This document shows positions 24,618-37,033 of a stretch of DNA of 64,000 bases, piece by piece (positions within the stretch are counted from its first letter, which is position 1; each line of letters begins with the position of its first letter). Made by a program: the position numbers and the translations under genes. The DNA comes from Rhodamnia argentea (lineage: Eukaryota; Streptophyta; Magnoliopsida; Myrtales; Myrtaceae), in contig NC_063150.1 of the NCBI RefSeq assembly GCF_020921035.1, positions 4,898,001 to 4,962,000 of the forward strand, written 5' to 3'. The notes under the pieces are model-generated. The model was not told where the DNA came from and made no database searches. It worked only from the letters and a program-made list of their open reading frames with translations.

Positions 24618-25384
24618 AAAAAATATACTTGATTCATTATTTTGTGTCGCCCGTATTATTGAGGGATAATTTCGGCGTAGCCGTGTCATGATGTGTTATA
24701 GTTTTTGTGTTTAATAATAGATTTCTTAGTATGGAAATTCATAATGAAAGGAATTTAAGTTAGACAAATCATCCATGCGGAAATTCATAACAAAAGCATA
24801 AAGGCAATGAAGGCTATTTTTGTTTCCCATTGAGGAGAAGCAGATGACTATGATGTGCACGCGCTCCATCCCAATTAGACTGTTAATAAAAGAACTTGAC
24901 TATTGAAATCATCAACTATGAACCATCGTCTTAGTCTTCAACAACGCTCTGCAAGTTTGATTTTCATGTTGCAGAGATTGCTACGCTCAATTTTCCGATT
25001 AGAAAAGCTGAACAACCCTTTTAAATCAAGGAGCCTCAGTGCCTCACCATTGATTTTCAGTGACTATGATCGTCTAATTTTGCACACTTAAATGTGCGGG
25101 TCTTGTTCATCCTTTTTCTTTTTCCTTCTGGTGCAAGATTTGCACAAGCAAATTAAAAGAGAAAGAAAAAGGAAGATCTTGCTGAGCTGGGAATTTTTCT
25201 ATGAGTGCCAGAGAAGAAACCTCAGAGACAAGCAAAGGATCCTGAGGCATAGCTAAAGGCTAAAGATCAGAACGTCTTCATGTTAACTCTGACATTACTT
25301 CCTATGCTAGGGAATTCCACAGCTTGAGTTCTCAATGCTTCTTTACCGTCATTCCGGGGTACATTACAAATCTTGAGAAAGACC

Positions 25385-28300
25385 ATGAGCACAGCTAAAA
25401 AGAAACCGCTTCCCCTAACTCTTCGCATCACGAAGTACGTGAACACCATTCACAGCAAAATGACGGACCATTTGATTATGGGAGAGGCTGTTCCCTCCAG
25501 ACACAGCATGATCCATGGAGAAATTGTCGTCGTGGCAGATCCAGGGCATTCAGGACCCGGTAAATCAGCTTACGTTCGACTTTGCAGCTGCACCAAGGTT
25601 GACCCGGGTAAGTAAAAGTGAGATACATCGACTTGCCATATGAACGCAATTCATGTGCAGAAAGATCTGTCAACACTCGACTATGTTTTATTTTCTTTCA
25701 TATTCTCAATGGTTCTGCATACTATGCTAATTCTCCTGTCTTGTTAGCATCAATCCCGAGAATTCTGCTTCTCACCTCATGTGGGTGTAACATGATAAAG
25801 GATATCGATCTCTATCTTCACTCCTTGATCTACCAGCCCACCTTCAGCTGGTCCTGCCAGCTGTTAGTTACAATTCTCACAGAAAAATCACCTGATAATT
25901 TTGGTAACTACGAGCTGTTAATGTTGCATTTTGGAAGTTGGATCTTTCTCCTGAAGAAAATCAAACATGTAGCATAAAAGGAATATTTAAACCAAACTGT
26001 GTGGAGCATCTTTGCCGGTCTATGGAAAGATGCAAGTCTGAAATTAATGTCTTCGAAGACTTTGCAATGTAAATCTTAACTCGACCAGGAAAACTTTCTA
26101 TCCCGCTTTTGGATTGAGAAAGGAGTCTGCCATACTGTGCAAGATGCAGCTTGGAGACCGGCAAATCAACACAGACTTCCGTTCCCCATTCCTTTCTCCT
26201 ATAATACTCTGCCATTTTCCGGCTATTTATCCCTGCAAAGTTTACGTATGTCTAACTGTACACCCTAAAGTTAGTGATAGTGGCAACCAGAAGAGCAGAG
26301 CAAGTATCTTGAAAATCTGAGCAAAATAGAACCCTCATCCTTGAAGAACTATTTCTTCCTTCTTTTTTGGGCCATTGCTATGTATTTTTCAATTGAAGTG
26401 CTTTGCGTCAGTGATCAAGTTTCCAGTACCACGGCCAAATCTCTATTATTTAGGATCTTGATGAGGGAAGAGGTGACAAAAAAATTTAATGTAAGTCTGA
26501 TTCTTCAGACAAAGCTAGATCACTCACAATTACTAAATGAGCCTGGATTTGGCAGCTTAAAATAGATGGAGCTTAAACTTGGTAAAGTTACATCTATAAC
26601 AAGCATAAATGAACAACTGTTGGGTTCTCGGAGCCAGAACAATCCGTGAAGTAGCAGCTTTTTAGATGTTTGAATTTACAGCTGATATTTTTTCATCTTT
26701 GTTGATTAACAGATACTGGCAAAGGGAAGTTGAGCAAGAAAGCAATTCTCAGGCATGTAAAGACTACGAAAGACAAAGGGCTCAACATCACCGTGTACAG
26801 TGTGAAGTTCAAAGTGGAAGCAGAATTTGGAATTCCAGGAGCTTTCCTCATAACCAATGAGCATAAACATAAATTCTTCCTCCAGTCTGCCACCTTCGAG
26901 GTCTCAAGTGTCGAGATCATCCACTTTGACTGCCAATCATGGGTATATCCCATTAGAAGAACAAAGACGGACAGAATTTTCTTCTCCAATACTGTAAGTT
27001 ATTCACATGATAAGTCAGTTTCTTTTGCCCTCACATGGAAATAAAGCACTTAAATCCATCTTCATGATAGTGTTGTCTTCCAAACCAAACACCAGCAGCT
27101 ATGGTAGAACTGAGAAGAGAGGAACTTCATAGCGTGAGGGGAGATGGCACGGGAGAGAGGAAGGAATGGGAGAGGATATATGAATACGATCACTATGGTG
27201 ATCTTGGCAATGCTGACCAAGGTCACGACCATGCAAGACCCATCCTAGGTGGGAACCAAGCACATCCTTATCCTCGTAGGATTCGAACAGGACGCACTTG
27301 TAGCAATAACGGTATGATCCTGGTCTGTCTTTCTTCATTTGCCCCAAGAATCTGGCTACTGCTTTCCTAGTAGAATTGCCGAAATAAGACAAAAGCAACT
27401 TCCTGGAAATCTAAGTCATCCATCAAATTTTTCCTCCTAAAAACTAAGCTACTGCTTTCTTTTGCGGTTAATATAGGCAGCAAGGTCCTAATTTTTCTGA
27501 TTCTGAAATTTATAGTTTACCCACATCTGCTTTTTGTTCCTGTTAATTGTTTTGATCGCACTTTATAAACTTGATCACTTCCTGACAGATCCAAAAACTA
27601 AGAGCCAACCTAAAACGATCGACTTAGATATATTTGTCCCTCCTGATGAACAACTTCACCCAAAGAAGTTACTCGAGCTGCTATCAAATTCTATCCAGTC
27701 AGCGGTACATTTTATTGTACCAGAGAAGAAATCCTTAGTCAAAGAGGATTCGGGCAGTTTTGACTCATTCAATGAGATGCTTGAAGTGTTTTCTGGCAAT
27801 CAAGGGCAACAGGTGGAGAAAGTTCCTGATGTAGTTAGGAAGATGGCACCCAATAAGCAACTTAAAAGAATGATTCGCGCCATAAAAACAGTTCAAGCAA
27901 AATTCCCACTACCTCAGATAATAGCAGGTAACTTGGGCAATGCTTGGAACTTGAAGTTTGGGGCATCTTTCACGTAAAATGCAGAAAATTTGATACTCGT
28001 TTGTTCCTTTTGGTTCTTAGAGGACAAATGGGCCTGGAAAGATGATCGCGAGTTCGCCCGGCAAATGATTGCAGGAATAAATCCAGCAAGAATTCAAAGG
28101 TTGCAGGTGCGTTGACAAAAACCTAGGATCTCTGTCATTCCTTTAATAGATGTGTGATTACACAAATGCTAGCAACCTATCCACCAAGTGGCACATGCAG
28201 GTGTAAATGCGTGATAAACTCATGCATGTATAGAAGCAAACATGAAACCCATACCTTTTCCTTGGTCTATGTTGATATTATAAGAATGCCACAAGTAAGG

Positions 28301-30354
28301 TACAAAGTACAGAGCAGGATCCAACAAAAGAGAAACTTAGCTACCTATGACTGGCTAAAACTTGCAGGAATTCCCACCATATAGCGAAATTGGAGAGGAA
28401 AGTTCAATCGAGGCCGCCCATATCGCCCATAACCTCGATGGCTTGACTATTGAGCAGGCCATGAGTCAAAACAAGATATTCATCCTGGATCATCACGATT
28501 ATCTTATGCCGTTCCTCAACAGAATAAACACGAAGGGCATTTGTGCTTATGCATCTCGGACATTATTATTCTCTAGTAGAGATGGGATGCTAAAACCGGT
28601 GGCAATAGAACTGAGCTTTCCTGACTCATGGAGCGACGAGGAGGTCCATGAGGTATTCGTTCCAGCAAGCCAAGGCATTGAAGCAGCATTATGGCAGCTT
28701 GCTAAGACCCAAGTCACAGCAAATGATTCTGCGCATCATCAACTAATCAGCCATTGGTAAGTAGCATTATCTTCGCTGAAGTTCAAATAGGCGCACCATA
28801 TCTGGCATTCGTAGATGAATATCTTTTTCTTTTCCCAACTGATGGCCCCGAGGTGAGTAATCACATATCCATAGTCTCGGGAAGTATTTGCAATAAGTCT
28901 CAGGCTCCAATATGAGTATACCTCACAGCTAACACCTATATGGTAGGTTGCATACCCATGCCGTGGTTGAGCCGTTCATAATTGCCACTAGAAGACAATT
29001 AAGCGCGATGCACCCAATCCACCAGCTATTACGTCCACACTTCAGAGACACCATGCACATAAATGCACTCTTCAGGCATATCCTCTTAAACTCCGGAGGA
29101 GTCCTGGAGAAGACACTTTTCACGGGAGAAGTGTCCATGGAGTTGTCATCCGAGCTCTACAAAGAGTGGAGATTTGACGAACAAGGCCTCCCTTCAGACT
29201 TATTGAAAAGGTACTCTTTCCTTACTGATAATTCTTAGTCGCTATTAATTTTCTTGTTTAATCGCATCTGGCGCTGGTTGAGGATAGTCCATACCGTGAT
29301 ATGTTAAGGGGGAATAGGAGATCTCTTTTTTCAGTGCACCAAAGTCAAGAATAACAGATCAAATCAATAATACGTGTTTTGCGTAGAACGGAAAAAGTAC
29401 AGTACTTTGACATATGAAGATTTACTACAGGAGTGAACTGAACATTGGCATGTCCCATTCATGACGTAACAATCATGATGACAACCTATCATTTATTCCA
29501 CGCATAGCATGGTATCTAACTAAAAAATAGTTTGGAATATTTATTAGCATGTTCTAACACAGATCATTATCCGCTAAGAATTTTTCAGAGGCATGGCTAT
29601 ACAAGATCTGGAGAGTCCAGCCGGTGTTAAGCTAATCTTCCACGATTACCCGTATGGTGAAGATGGGCTTGACATATGGATTGCTATCAAGATGTGGGTT
29701 AGCGATTTCTGCTCCGTGTTTTACAAACAAGATGTCCATATTCAGTCGGATGAAGAACTGCAAGCATGGTGGTCTGAAATCAGAAATGTGGGTCATGGGG
29801 ATAAGAAGCATGAGAAATGGTACGAAATGAAAAATCTCGCGGACCTCATTGAGGCTCTCACCACTCTTATATGGACTTCTTCAGCCCTTCATGCATCAGT
29901 AGCGTTCGGCCAATATGCCTACGCTAGTTACGCTCCAAACCGTCCCACACTTTGTAGAAAATTCATTCCAGAAGAAGGTACTGTTGAATTTGCTGAGTTC
30001 CTTCGAGACACTGACAGATACTACATAAAAATGCTACCCAGAAGGTCTGAGATGACCCTTTGGATAGCATTGATGGAAGTTCTGTCGCAGCACACTTCAG
30101 ATCAAGAATACTTGGGCCAGAGGTCGATGGTACAGTGGACTGATAAGGAAGAGGTTCACCAATTATTTATGAAGTTCGAAAGAAATCTCAGAGACATACG
30201 AGGGAGAATAAGAGAAAGGAATAAAAATCCAGAACTCAGGAACAGAGGCGGACCTGCCAAAATCCCCTACGAGCTTCTCCTCCCCAATATAACAGATGAC
30301 AGATCCACAGCGGGGATAATAGGAAAGGGGATTCCTAACAGCATATCCATTTGA
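25385..30354 (+). CDS. LOX: Lipoxygenase (9-LOX-like), intact reading frame, Asn ligand replaced by Ala
   Basis: Plant lipoxygenases add oxygen to linoleic and linolenic acid, the first step of oxylipin synthesis. Exons are 25385-25607, 26713-26993, 27071-27311, 27589-27927, 28021-28106, 28368-28756, 28947-29210 and 29589-30354. All have GT-AG borders and together give 862 aa, the normal family size. Residues 1-170 form a PLAT-type domain with the VDP-TGKGKLS block. The five-His motif H-x4-H-x4-H-x17-H-x8-H is complete (His514, 519, 524, 542, 551) and the C-terminus is GIPNSISI, so the terminal Ile ligand is present. The later ligand segment reads [12 protein letters not shown]: His709 is kept, but the usual Asn four residues on is Ala713. 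No plastid transit peptide is obvious and the LEKTLF segment resembles 9-LOX, so a cytosolic 9-LOX-like origin is likely. Activity is uncertain because of Ala713. The start was chosen at the first ATG in frame. Confidence 0.93.
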
Positions 30355-31144
30355 TCAATTATTGAATGGAAACAATATGAACATTGTAAAAAAATGCTTC
30401 CCGAACAAAAAAACATTAGAAGCCATCATGAGATGCCTGCTCATTCCACATAGAAATAGCCAAAATAATGAAGATAACCTGAAATCATGCAGGAATGCAG
30501 AATGAAGGCCAGAGTTGAACAAACACTGGGTTTGTGGTTGCTCTTCTTGTTGGTGTTGTATTCCAATTTACTGGTCAACGTCGTAAGTTTCTTTTCTTTC
30601 GTTTGGACGGAGTCAACCGTATCATCTTTGAAAAGTGAAAGACAAAACAAGACTAACAGACGGCAGCCCTCAATCAACTCTACTGGTCACATTTCCAAGT
30701 GGATTAGATATATCAGAATAGAGCAGAGAATCGCTCTATTCCAAAACTCCCCTGCTTGCAGATGCAACCCTCCACATCGACTTTTCCTCCGACAAATTCT
30801 TCAACCTACATCAGTTATTTATATTACCTTCTTGTGGATAAGGACAATATTAGCTATTTCTCTAATGGTGGCGAAAGATGAATCTCCTGATGATACAAGA
30901 TTCCATTCCTTTGGCAAATGGCAAGCCGATAGCGGCTAATTTTTGAATGGAGAAAGAGCTGACATCTTTAGTGAAAGCAAAGATGATTATGCCATAAAAA
31001 CTATCAAACGTAAGATTGCGAAAGTTAAGCCCTTTCCACTGGTAGAACATGTTAATGTCGAATCCAACAAATAGCAATCATTATTAACTTTAGGATGAAC
31101 TAGCTAAACCATAACCAGATCAACCCAACAAACAGCAATTGGGA
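30355..31144. other. 3' flank of the lipoxygenase
   Basis: Duplicated in unit 1. A plus-strand frame from 30487 begins MQECRMKARVEQTL, runs into a hydrophobic stretch and meets a GTAAGT-like site near 30591. It could be the first exon of an unknown small membrane or secreted protein, but unit 1 does not preserve the frame, so I do not call a gene. Confidence 0.4.
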
Positions 31145-34100
31145 GAGAAGAATAACAAGTCGAGCAGATATAGTTGTGAAATCCGTCCAAGGCCTGCAGC
31201 TCCGGGCTCTTATGTTCAGAGCTTCATCCGTAACGAAAATAAAAAATAAAAAAAGAGTGACGAAAGTTAACGGACTCAGTGAAGACAATGAGCACAGCAA
31301 AGGAACGTTATAGCTCCTGTCAGCGGAAGGAGTGGAAGAACATTGCTCTAATTTAGTTCCTCTGTAGTAAAACAAAAAGACAAAGAATCGAAAGAAAATA
31401 AGCGGACGAAAGCGAACATAAGACAAGAAGACAAAATATGAAGCAAATAGCACCTCCATCGCTCTCAATGTCTTCTTCTTTGCGCATCAGCATCTCCTGT
31501 ACCTTCAGCTGATCGCATTCTCCTCCGAAGCTTTCTCCATGTGCTTCACTTGCAGAAGAGTCTTCCGCAGACAATGCAGAGATGTTTCCACCTGCGGTGG
31601 ACAGTGGAGTTGTAAACTATATCACAAAAAACATGTGGATGTTGATGCCATAGTTTATATAGTATTTACTAACAAAAAACTATATCAAAACATATCTCAA
31701 ATATAATTTTTATTAGCACCATGTAAAACTGCCTCACAAAATAGCTTAAATCATGGCCTTGAAGTCCTCAGCCCTCACAAAGACAAGAACTTGGGGGTGA
31801 TGTAGCACTTGTTCATAATAGTCCTCAACCCTCACAACAGTCCATTCGGCCCAAATTCAGGAAGTTCACGATCCCGAGATCTTTTTGAAGTTCAAATTGC
31901 ATTTTTAATATTACGAATCATGAGCTTTCCGTTGGTATAAAAATCGAGTTAACTAGAAATCTAATGAAAAGTAATAACCGGTTGAAATTCAGTCAAATCT
32001 ACGTAAAAATGTAAAATAATCTTTAAAAAAAAGTTAGTGGCTAACCTTTTGGGGTATGGTTCGTACTCCCATCACCAGGAAAGCACGGGAGTCCGCTCTC
32101 TATACGAAAAATAGACAATTGGAGTAGGATCAAATTGAAGACAGGAGACAAAGTCACAGGAAGCTAGATCAGTCTAATCTAGGCAACAAGATTAGCCTTG
32201 AGCTCTCCAAATCGACAATAATGTGAACATGGAAACAATAGCACAAAAGCATTAGGAAGAAGCCTTTTATTCAAGGAAAATACAAATTAACCGTGAGAAT
32301 CATGCAGACATTATGAAATGGGGAAAACGAGCGCCATTGCAGTCTCACTGAACATGGAAAAAAAAAAATAGAAACCAATGAGGCAGCTTAGGATCCTAAT
32401 CCAGCCTCTTATAAAAAAACATATGAACGGTAACAATCATGAACTATTTAGAAAAACCTAATACTAAACGAAAACGGAATTTGTACAAGGCCTGCTGCTA
32501 CAGGCTCTCATTTACAGAGCTTCATCTGTAATTAAAAAAAAAGAGATTAGACGAAAGTTAACGTACTCGCTGAAGACAATGAGCACAGCAAAGGAAGTTT
32601 ATAGCTTCCTATCAGCGGAAGAAGTGGAAGAACATCGCTCTAATTTACTTCCTCTATCTATAGTTAAAAAAAACAAAGAATCGAAAGAAAATAAGTGAAG
32701 ACAAGAAGACAGGAAATGAAGCAAATAGCACCTCCGCCGCTCTCAATGTCTTCTTCTTTGCACATCGGCATCTCCTGTACCTTTAGCTGATCGCAGTCTA
32801 CTCTGAAGCTTTCTCCATGAGCTTCAAGCTCATGGAGCTTGCAGAAGAGTCTTCCACAGAAAATGCAGAGATGTTTTCAGCTGCGGTGGACAGTGGAGTT
32901 GTGAACTATATCACAAAAAACAGGTGGACATCAAGGCCATAGTTTATATAGTATTTACTAACAAAAAACTATATCACAACATATGTCAAATATAATTTTT
33001 ATTAGCCCCATTAACGAAGTAAAACCGCCTCACAAAATAGCTGAAATCACAGGCTCGAAGTCCTCGACCCTCACAAAGACAACACCTTAGGGGTGATTTA
33101 GCACTTGTTCATAATAGTCCTCAACCCTCACAATAGTCCATTCGGCCCAAATTCCGGAAGTTCACGATCCCGAGATCTTTTTAAAGATCGAATTCCATTT
33201 TTAATACTACGAATCACGAGCTTTCTGTGGGTATAATAATCGAGTTAACTATAAATCAAATGAAAAAGTCATAACCGGTTGAAATTTAGTCAAATCAAAC
33301 TAAAAATGTAAATTATCTTTTAAAAAAACTTAGTGGCTAACCTTTTGAGATATGGTTCATACTCCCATCACCGGGAAAGCATGGGAGTCCGCTCTTTGTA
33401 TGAAAATAGAGACTAGGGGTAGGATCAATTGAAGACGGGAGACAAAATCACAGGAAGCTCGATTAGTATATCCAGGGACAAGATTAGCCTTGAGCCCTCC
33501 AAACCAACAATAATGTGAACAAGGAAACAACAACACAAAAGCATTAGGAAGAAGCCTTTTATTCAAGGAAAATACAAATTATCCGTGAGAATCATGAAGG
33601 CATTACGAGATGGGGAAAACAAGCCCCATTGCAGTCTCACCGAACATGGAAAAGAATAGAAACAAATAAGGCAGCTCAGGATCTTAATCCAGCCTCTTAT
33701 TCAAGGAAAAAGCATATGAATGGTAAGAACCATGAAATGTTTAGTAAAACCCAAAACTAAACGAAAGCTAAATATATCCAAGGCCTGCGGCTCTCTTATT
33801 TATAGAGCTTCATCTATAGTTAAAAAACAAATAATTGAAAGTAAACAAGAGATAAAAGACAACATCAGACAAGAAGTTCATAGGATCCAATAAAGCGAAA
33901 AAGTGCAAGAACATCGCTCTCAATGCCTTCTTCTATTGCGCAATCAAATACTTGAAAGAGACCTTCAACTGATCGCATTCTCCTCCGAAGCTTTCTCCAT
34001 GAGCTTGAAGCTCATGGAGCTTGCGGAAGAGACTTTCGCAAACAATGCAGAGATGTTTCCACCTACAGTGGATAATGGAGTTGTGAACTATATCACAAAA

Positions 34101-34990
34101 AACATGTGGATGTCGATGCCAAAATTTATATAGTATTTATTAACAAAAAAACTATATCACAACATACGTCAAATATAATTTTTATTAGCCCCATTAACGA
34201 CGTAAAACCGCCTCACAAAATAGCCAAAATCACTCGCTCAAATTCCTCAACCCTCACAAAGACAAGAACTTGGGGTGATGCAGCACTTGTTCATAACATT
34301 CCTCAACCCTCACAACAGTCCATTCGGCCCAAATTTAGGAAGTTCACGCTCTCAAGATCTTTTTGAAGATTGAATTTCATTTTTAATTGTACTAATCACA
34401 AGCTTTCCGTTGGTATAAAAATCGAGTTGACTAGAAATTGAATGAAAAAGTCATAACCGGTTGAAATTCAGTCAAATCTAGGTAAAAATGTAAAATTATC
34501 TTTAAAAAAAATTAGTGGTAACCTTTTGGGATATGGTTCATACTTCCATCGCCGGGAAAGCACGGGAGTCCGTTTTGTGTACGAAAATAGAGAATAGGAT
34601 TAGGATCAATTGAAGACGGGAGACAAAATCATAGGAAGCTTGATCAGTATATCTAAGGACAAGATTAGCCTTGAGCTCTCCAAACCGACAATAATGTAAA
34701 CAAGGAAACAACAGCACAAAAGCATTAGGAAGAAGCCCTTTACTCAAGGAAAATACAGATTAACCGTGAGAATCATGAAGGCATTACGAAATGGGGAAAG
34801 CGAGCCCCATTGCAGTCTCACCGAACATGGAAAAAAATGGAAACGAATGAGGCAGCTCAGGATCCTAATCCAGCCTCTTATTCAAGGAAAAACCATATGA
34901 ACAAGAATCATGAACTGTTTAGCAAAACCTAAAACTAAACGAAAATGAAATCTATCTAAGTACTGCTGCTCCAAGCCCTTATTTACTTAG
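31145..34990. repeat. Three tandem units of about 1.2-1.3 kb
   Basis: Units start near 31187, 32486 and 33779, each at an AAGGCCTGC block, with a partial fourth start near 34958. Periods are about 1299, 1293 and 1180. Shared blocks include AGATGTTTCCACCTGC-like, AACCGGTTGAAATTCAGTCA-like and AGCATTAGGAAGAAGCC-like sequences. Short open frames in the units are not conserved from unit to unit (for example 31353-31574 on minus, 33903-34133 on plus). I therefore see no coding function. A related stretch of about 75 bp lies in a carboxypeptidase intron near 56660-56735, so the unit belongs to a dispersed family. Confidence 0.88.
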
Positions 34991-35379
34991 TAGATTCCCT
35001 ATTTAGTCAAGATCATTTGACTTTAGATAAGTGATGTAGGCCAATAGCCAAATAAATTATTTCAACATAAATTGAGAAAGAAATTTCCTTTATTTATTGT
35101 TTGTTACTACATTCAGTACGCAAGGCAATGGAATTACATATGTAGTTAAATTGAAATGGAGAAAAACGCCCACTTCAACTTAGAGCTGGTCAGAGTCAAT
35201 CAGACTATTCAGAGTTGGTGGGAGTAGTGTTGAAGCCTGACCAAGCTCCGGGGGACGTACAACCACTTATTCAAGAGGCCCGATGATCCATGGGCTTATT
35301 TGAAAATATGAAGATAGCCCACTGCGGATGCAAGTCTAATTTTGTTGCGGATTGAATAGCCAATGCCCCAAGATTAAAT
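34991..35379. other. Unassigned DNA between the tandem array and the BRR2 fragment
   Basis: No gene, RNA or repeat recognised. It abuts the break in BRR2 and may be the end of whatever was inserted when the helicase gene was truncated. Confidence 0.4.
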
Positions 35380-37033
35380 GGTCAGCACGGCTACATTAGT
35401 TTTCCCAGTTCCAGTAGGAGCACACAAGAGGATGTTCTCTGCACTAAAAAGAGCAGTCTCATAGACTTTGCTTTGAACACGGTTCAGCTGTTGCATCCCT
35501 TTGAAAGCAGGTTGTGCCCAATCAGGCAAGGCAGATATTTTAACAAGCTTCTCATTGGGATCTGGTTTAGCTTTCAAAACTGGCACATGAACTTCCTCAT
35601 ATCCTTTGCTGAGATGCTTGAAAGAGCCGACAGGAAGATCGGTCCTTCTATTTGCCATTAAAAGGCCACCTTGCTCAAAAGCGAGGCTGTCAAGATCGAG
35701 TAACTGACGCTGTCCCTTTAACCAACTACCTTCCGCATCCCTATCAACCACACCTCTCCGACCTGTATCTTCATCTCCAGCACTCTCATCCTTCAAACGA
35801 CGAGCCTCTTCCCTAATACTCTTCTCCAAATTCTTTTGCCTCTCTTTTGCAGTGGCTCTTGTGGCATGCAACTGTTCCACTATTGCAGCCAACTCCGGTC
35901 CCAAACCCATCATTTCTTCTTCAATCTTCTTCCGGTCATCTTGGTCTTCAGCCCTAGCCAAACGGGTGCACCAGACGATCTTCAGCCTATTCCACAGTAA
36001 AAACTTAATGAGGCTGCGCTCACTTATCAAACTGAAGATGCAACAATAAAAAAAACTGAGGATGCAACAATAGCTTAGTCTCAACCTCCCTAGCATCCCC
36101 TTCAGCAAGTATCTTTAGCACCTCCTCTGCAAGCTTCTTACACTGCTGGGGATCAATCTGGGGATCAATCTGCTGTTCATAAGCCTGAGAAATCTTTCTT
36201 TGAAGCCAATAAGCATCAATGTCCTGAACATTCAAGCTCATGCCCTCACTACCTTCCTGCATATCATCATCATCATCTATTCCGGCACCCATCTGCATGA
36301 CCGAAGAACTGTTTGGTTCTGCAACATCTTCATCCTCCTGGACCATATCGAGATCACTCTCCTCCTCGTCATCTTCATTCTCTTCGAACTCAACTGCAAC
36401 ACCCACATCATCTTCATCCTCATTAGCCACAGCAGACCCAGCCGCACCACTCACATCTTGATAATCAGTAATAAGCCTCCCAATTGAAACGAGCTGATCA
36501 AAAACAGGGTTTGGAATACGGTTCAACAACTTCTCAATCTCCTTCTTCTTATCAGGATTCTTGAACGCATCGTTCTTCAACACGGCCAAAATTTCATCTG
36601 CTGCACCACAAACTATATTCAATGGCTGCCCACCCAACTGCTGCTGAATAACACTGAGCATCGCCTCGTATGCAGCCCTAGTCTCCTTCGTCTTGGGCTG
36701 GTAAACCCCTTCTTCCGTAGAGGTCAACACGCTCTCCTCTCGAAGCCGGCGCCTCTTGGCCTGCCTAGGGGCGGGCTCCAAGAGCGAGTCCCGCTCCTCC
36801 TTCTTCCTCTTCGCCTTCTGGAGCTTCTCATCGAGCTCCAGGGGCCTGCCTCGGTACGCCCGGTCGCCGAAGCTCCTAGGATCGATCTTCCCCCACAGAG
36901 ACTCGGGCTCGCCGGTGGGCTCATCGGTCTCGCGGGGCCGCGTATCGGTCGTCAAGACCATACTCGAGTTAGCCCTGTACTCGTACTGCTTGAAGCGAGC
37001 GTGCGCCTCGGCACCACCCCCCAGACGCGCCAT
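35374..37033 (-). pseudogene. BRR2: Truncated BRR2 helicase (5' part only)
   Basis: This matches 14877-16518 of the full gene. It starts at [20 protein letters not shown] and runs through the acidic linker to the first Walker A motif, which here reads [15 protein letters not shown], and stops at the breakpoint near 35380. Everything after that is missing, including DEIH, the second cassette and both Sec63 units. A 12-base version of the disrupted 8-bp site (36012-36023) shifts the frame within the remaining part. Other differences are a 12-bp tandem repeat giving IDPQIDPQ (about 36148-36171) and one extra Lys codon. The TATA-like motif and leader are conserved, so transcripts could still arise, but a working helicase cannot. 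Confidence 0.95.

Noticed and set aside
30487..30939. Small membrane or secreted protein gene after the lipoxygenase
   Set aside because: The frame is not kept in the unit 1 copy and no second exon could be found.
31145..34990. CRISPR array or coding tandem gene family
   Set aside because: The repeats are 1.2-1.3 kb long, lack spacers, and their reading frames are not conserved from unit to unit.
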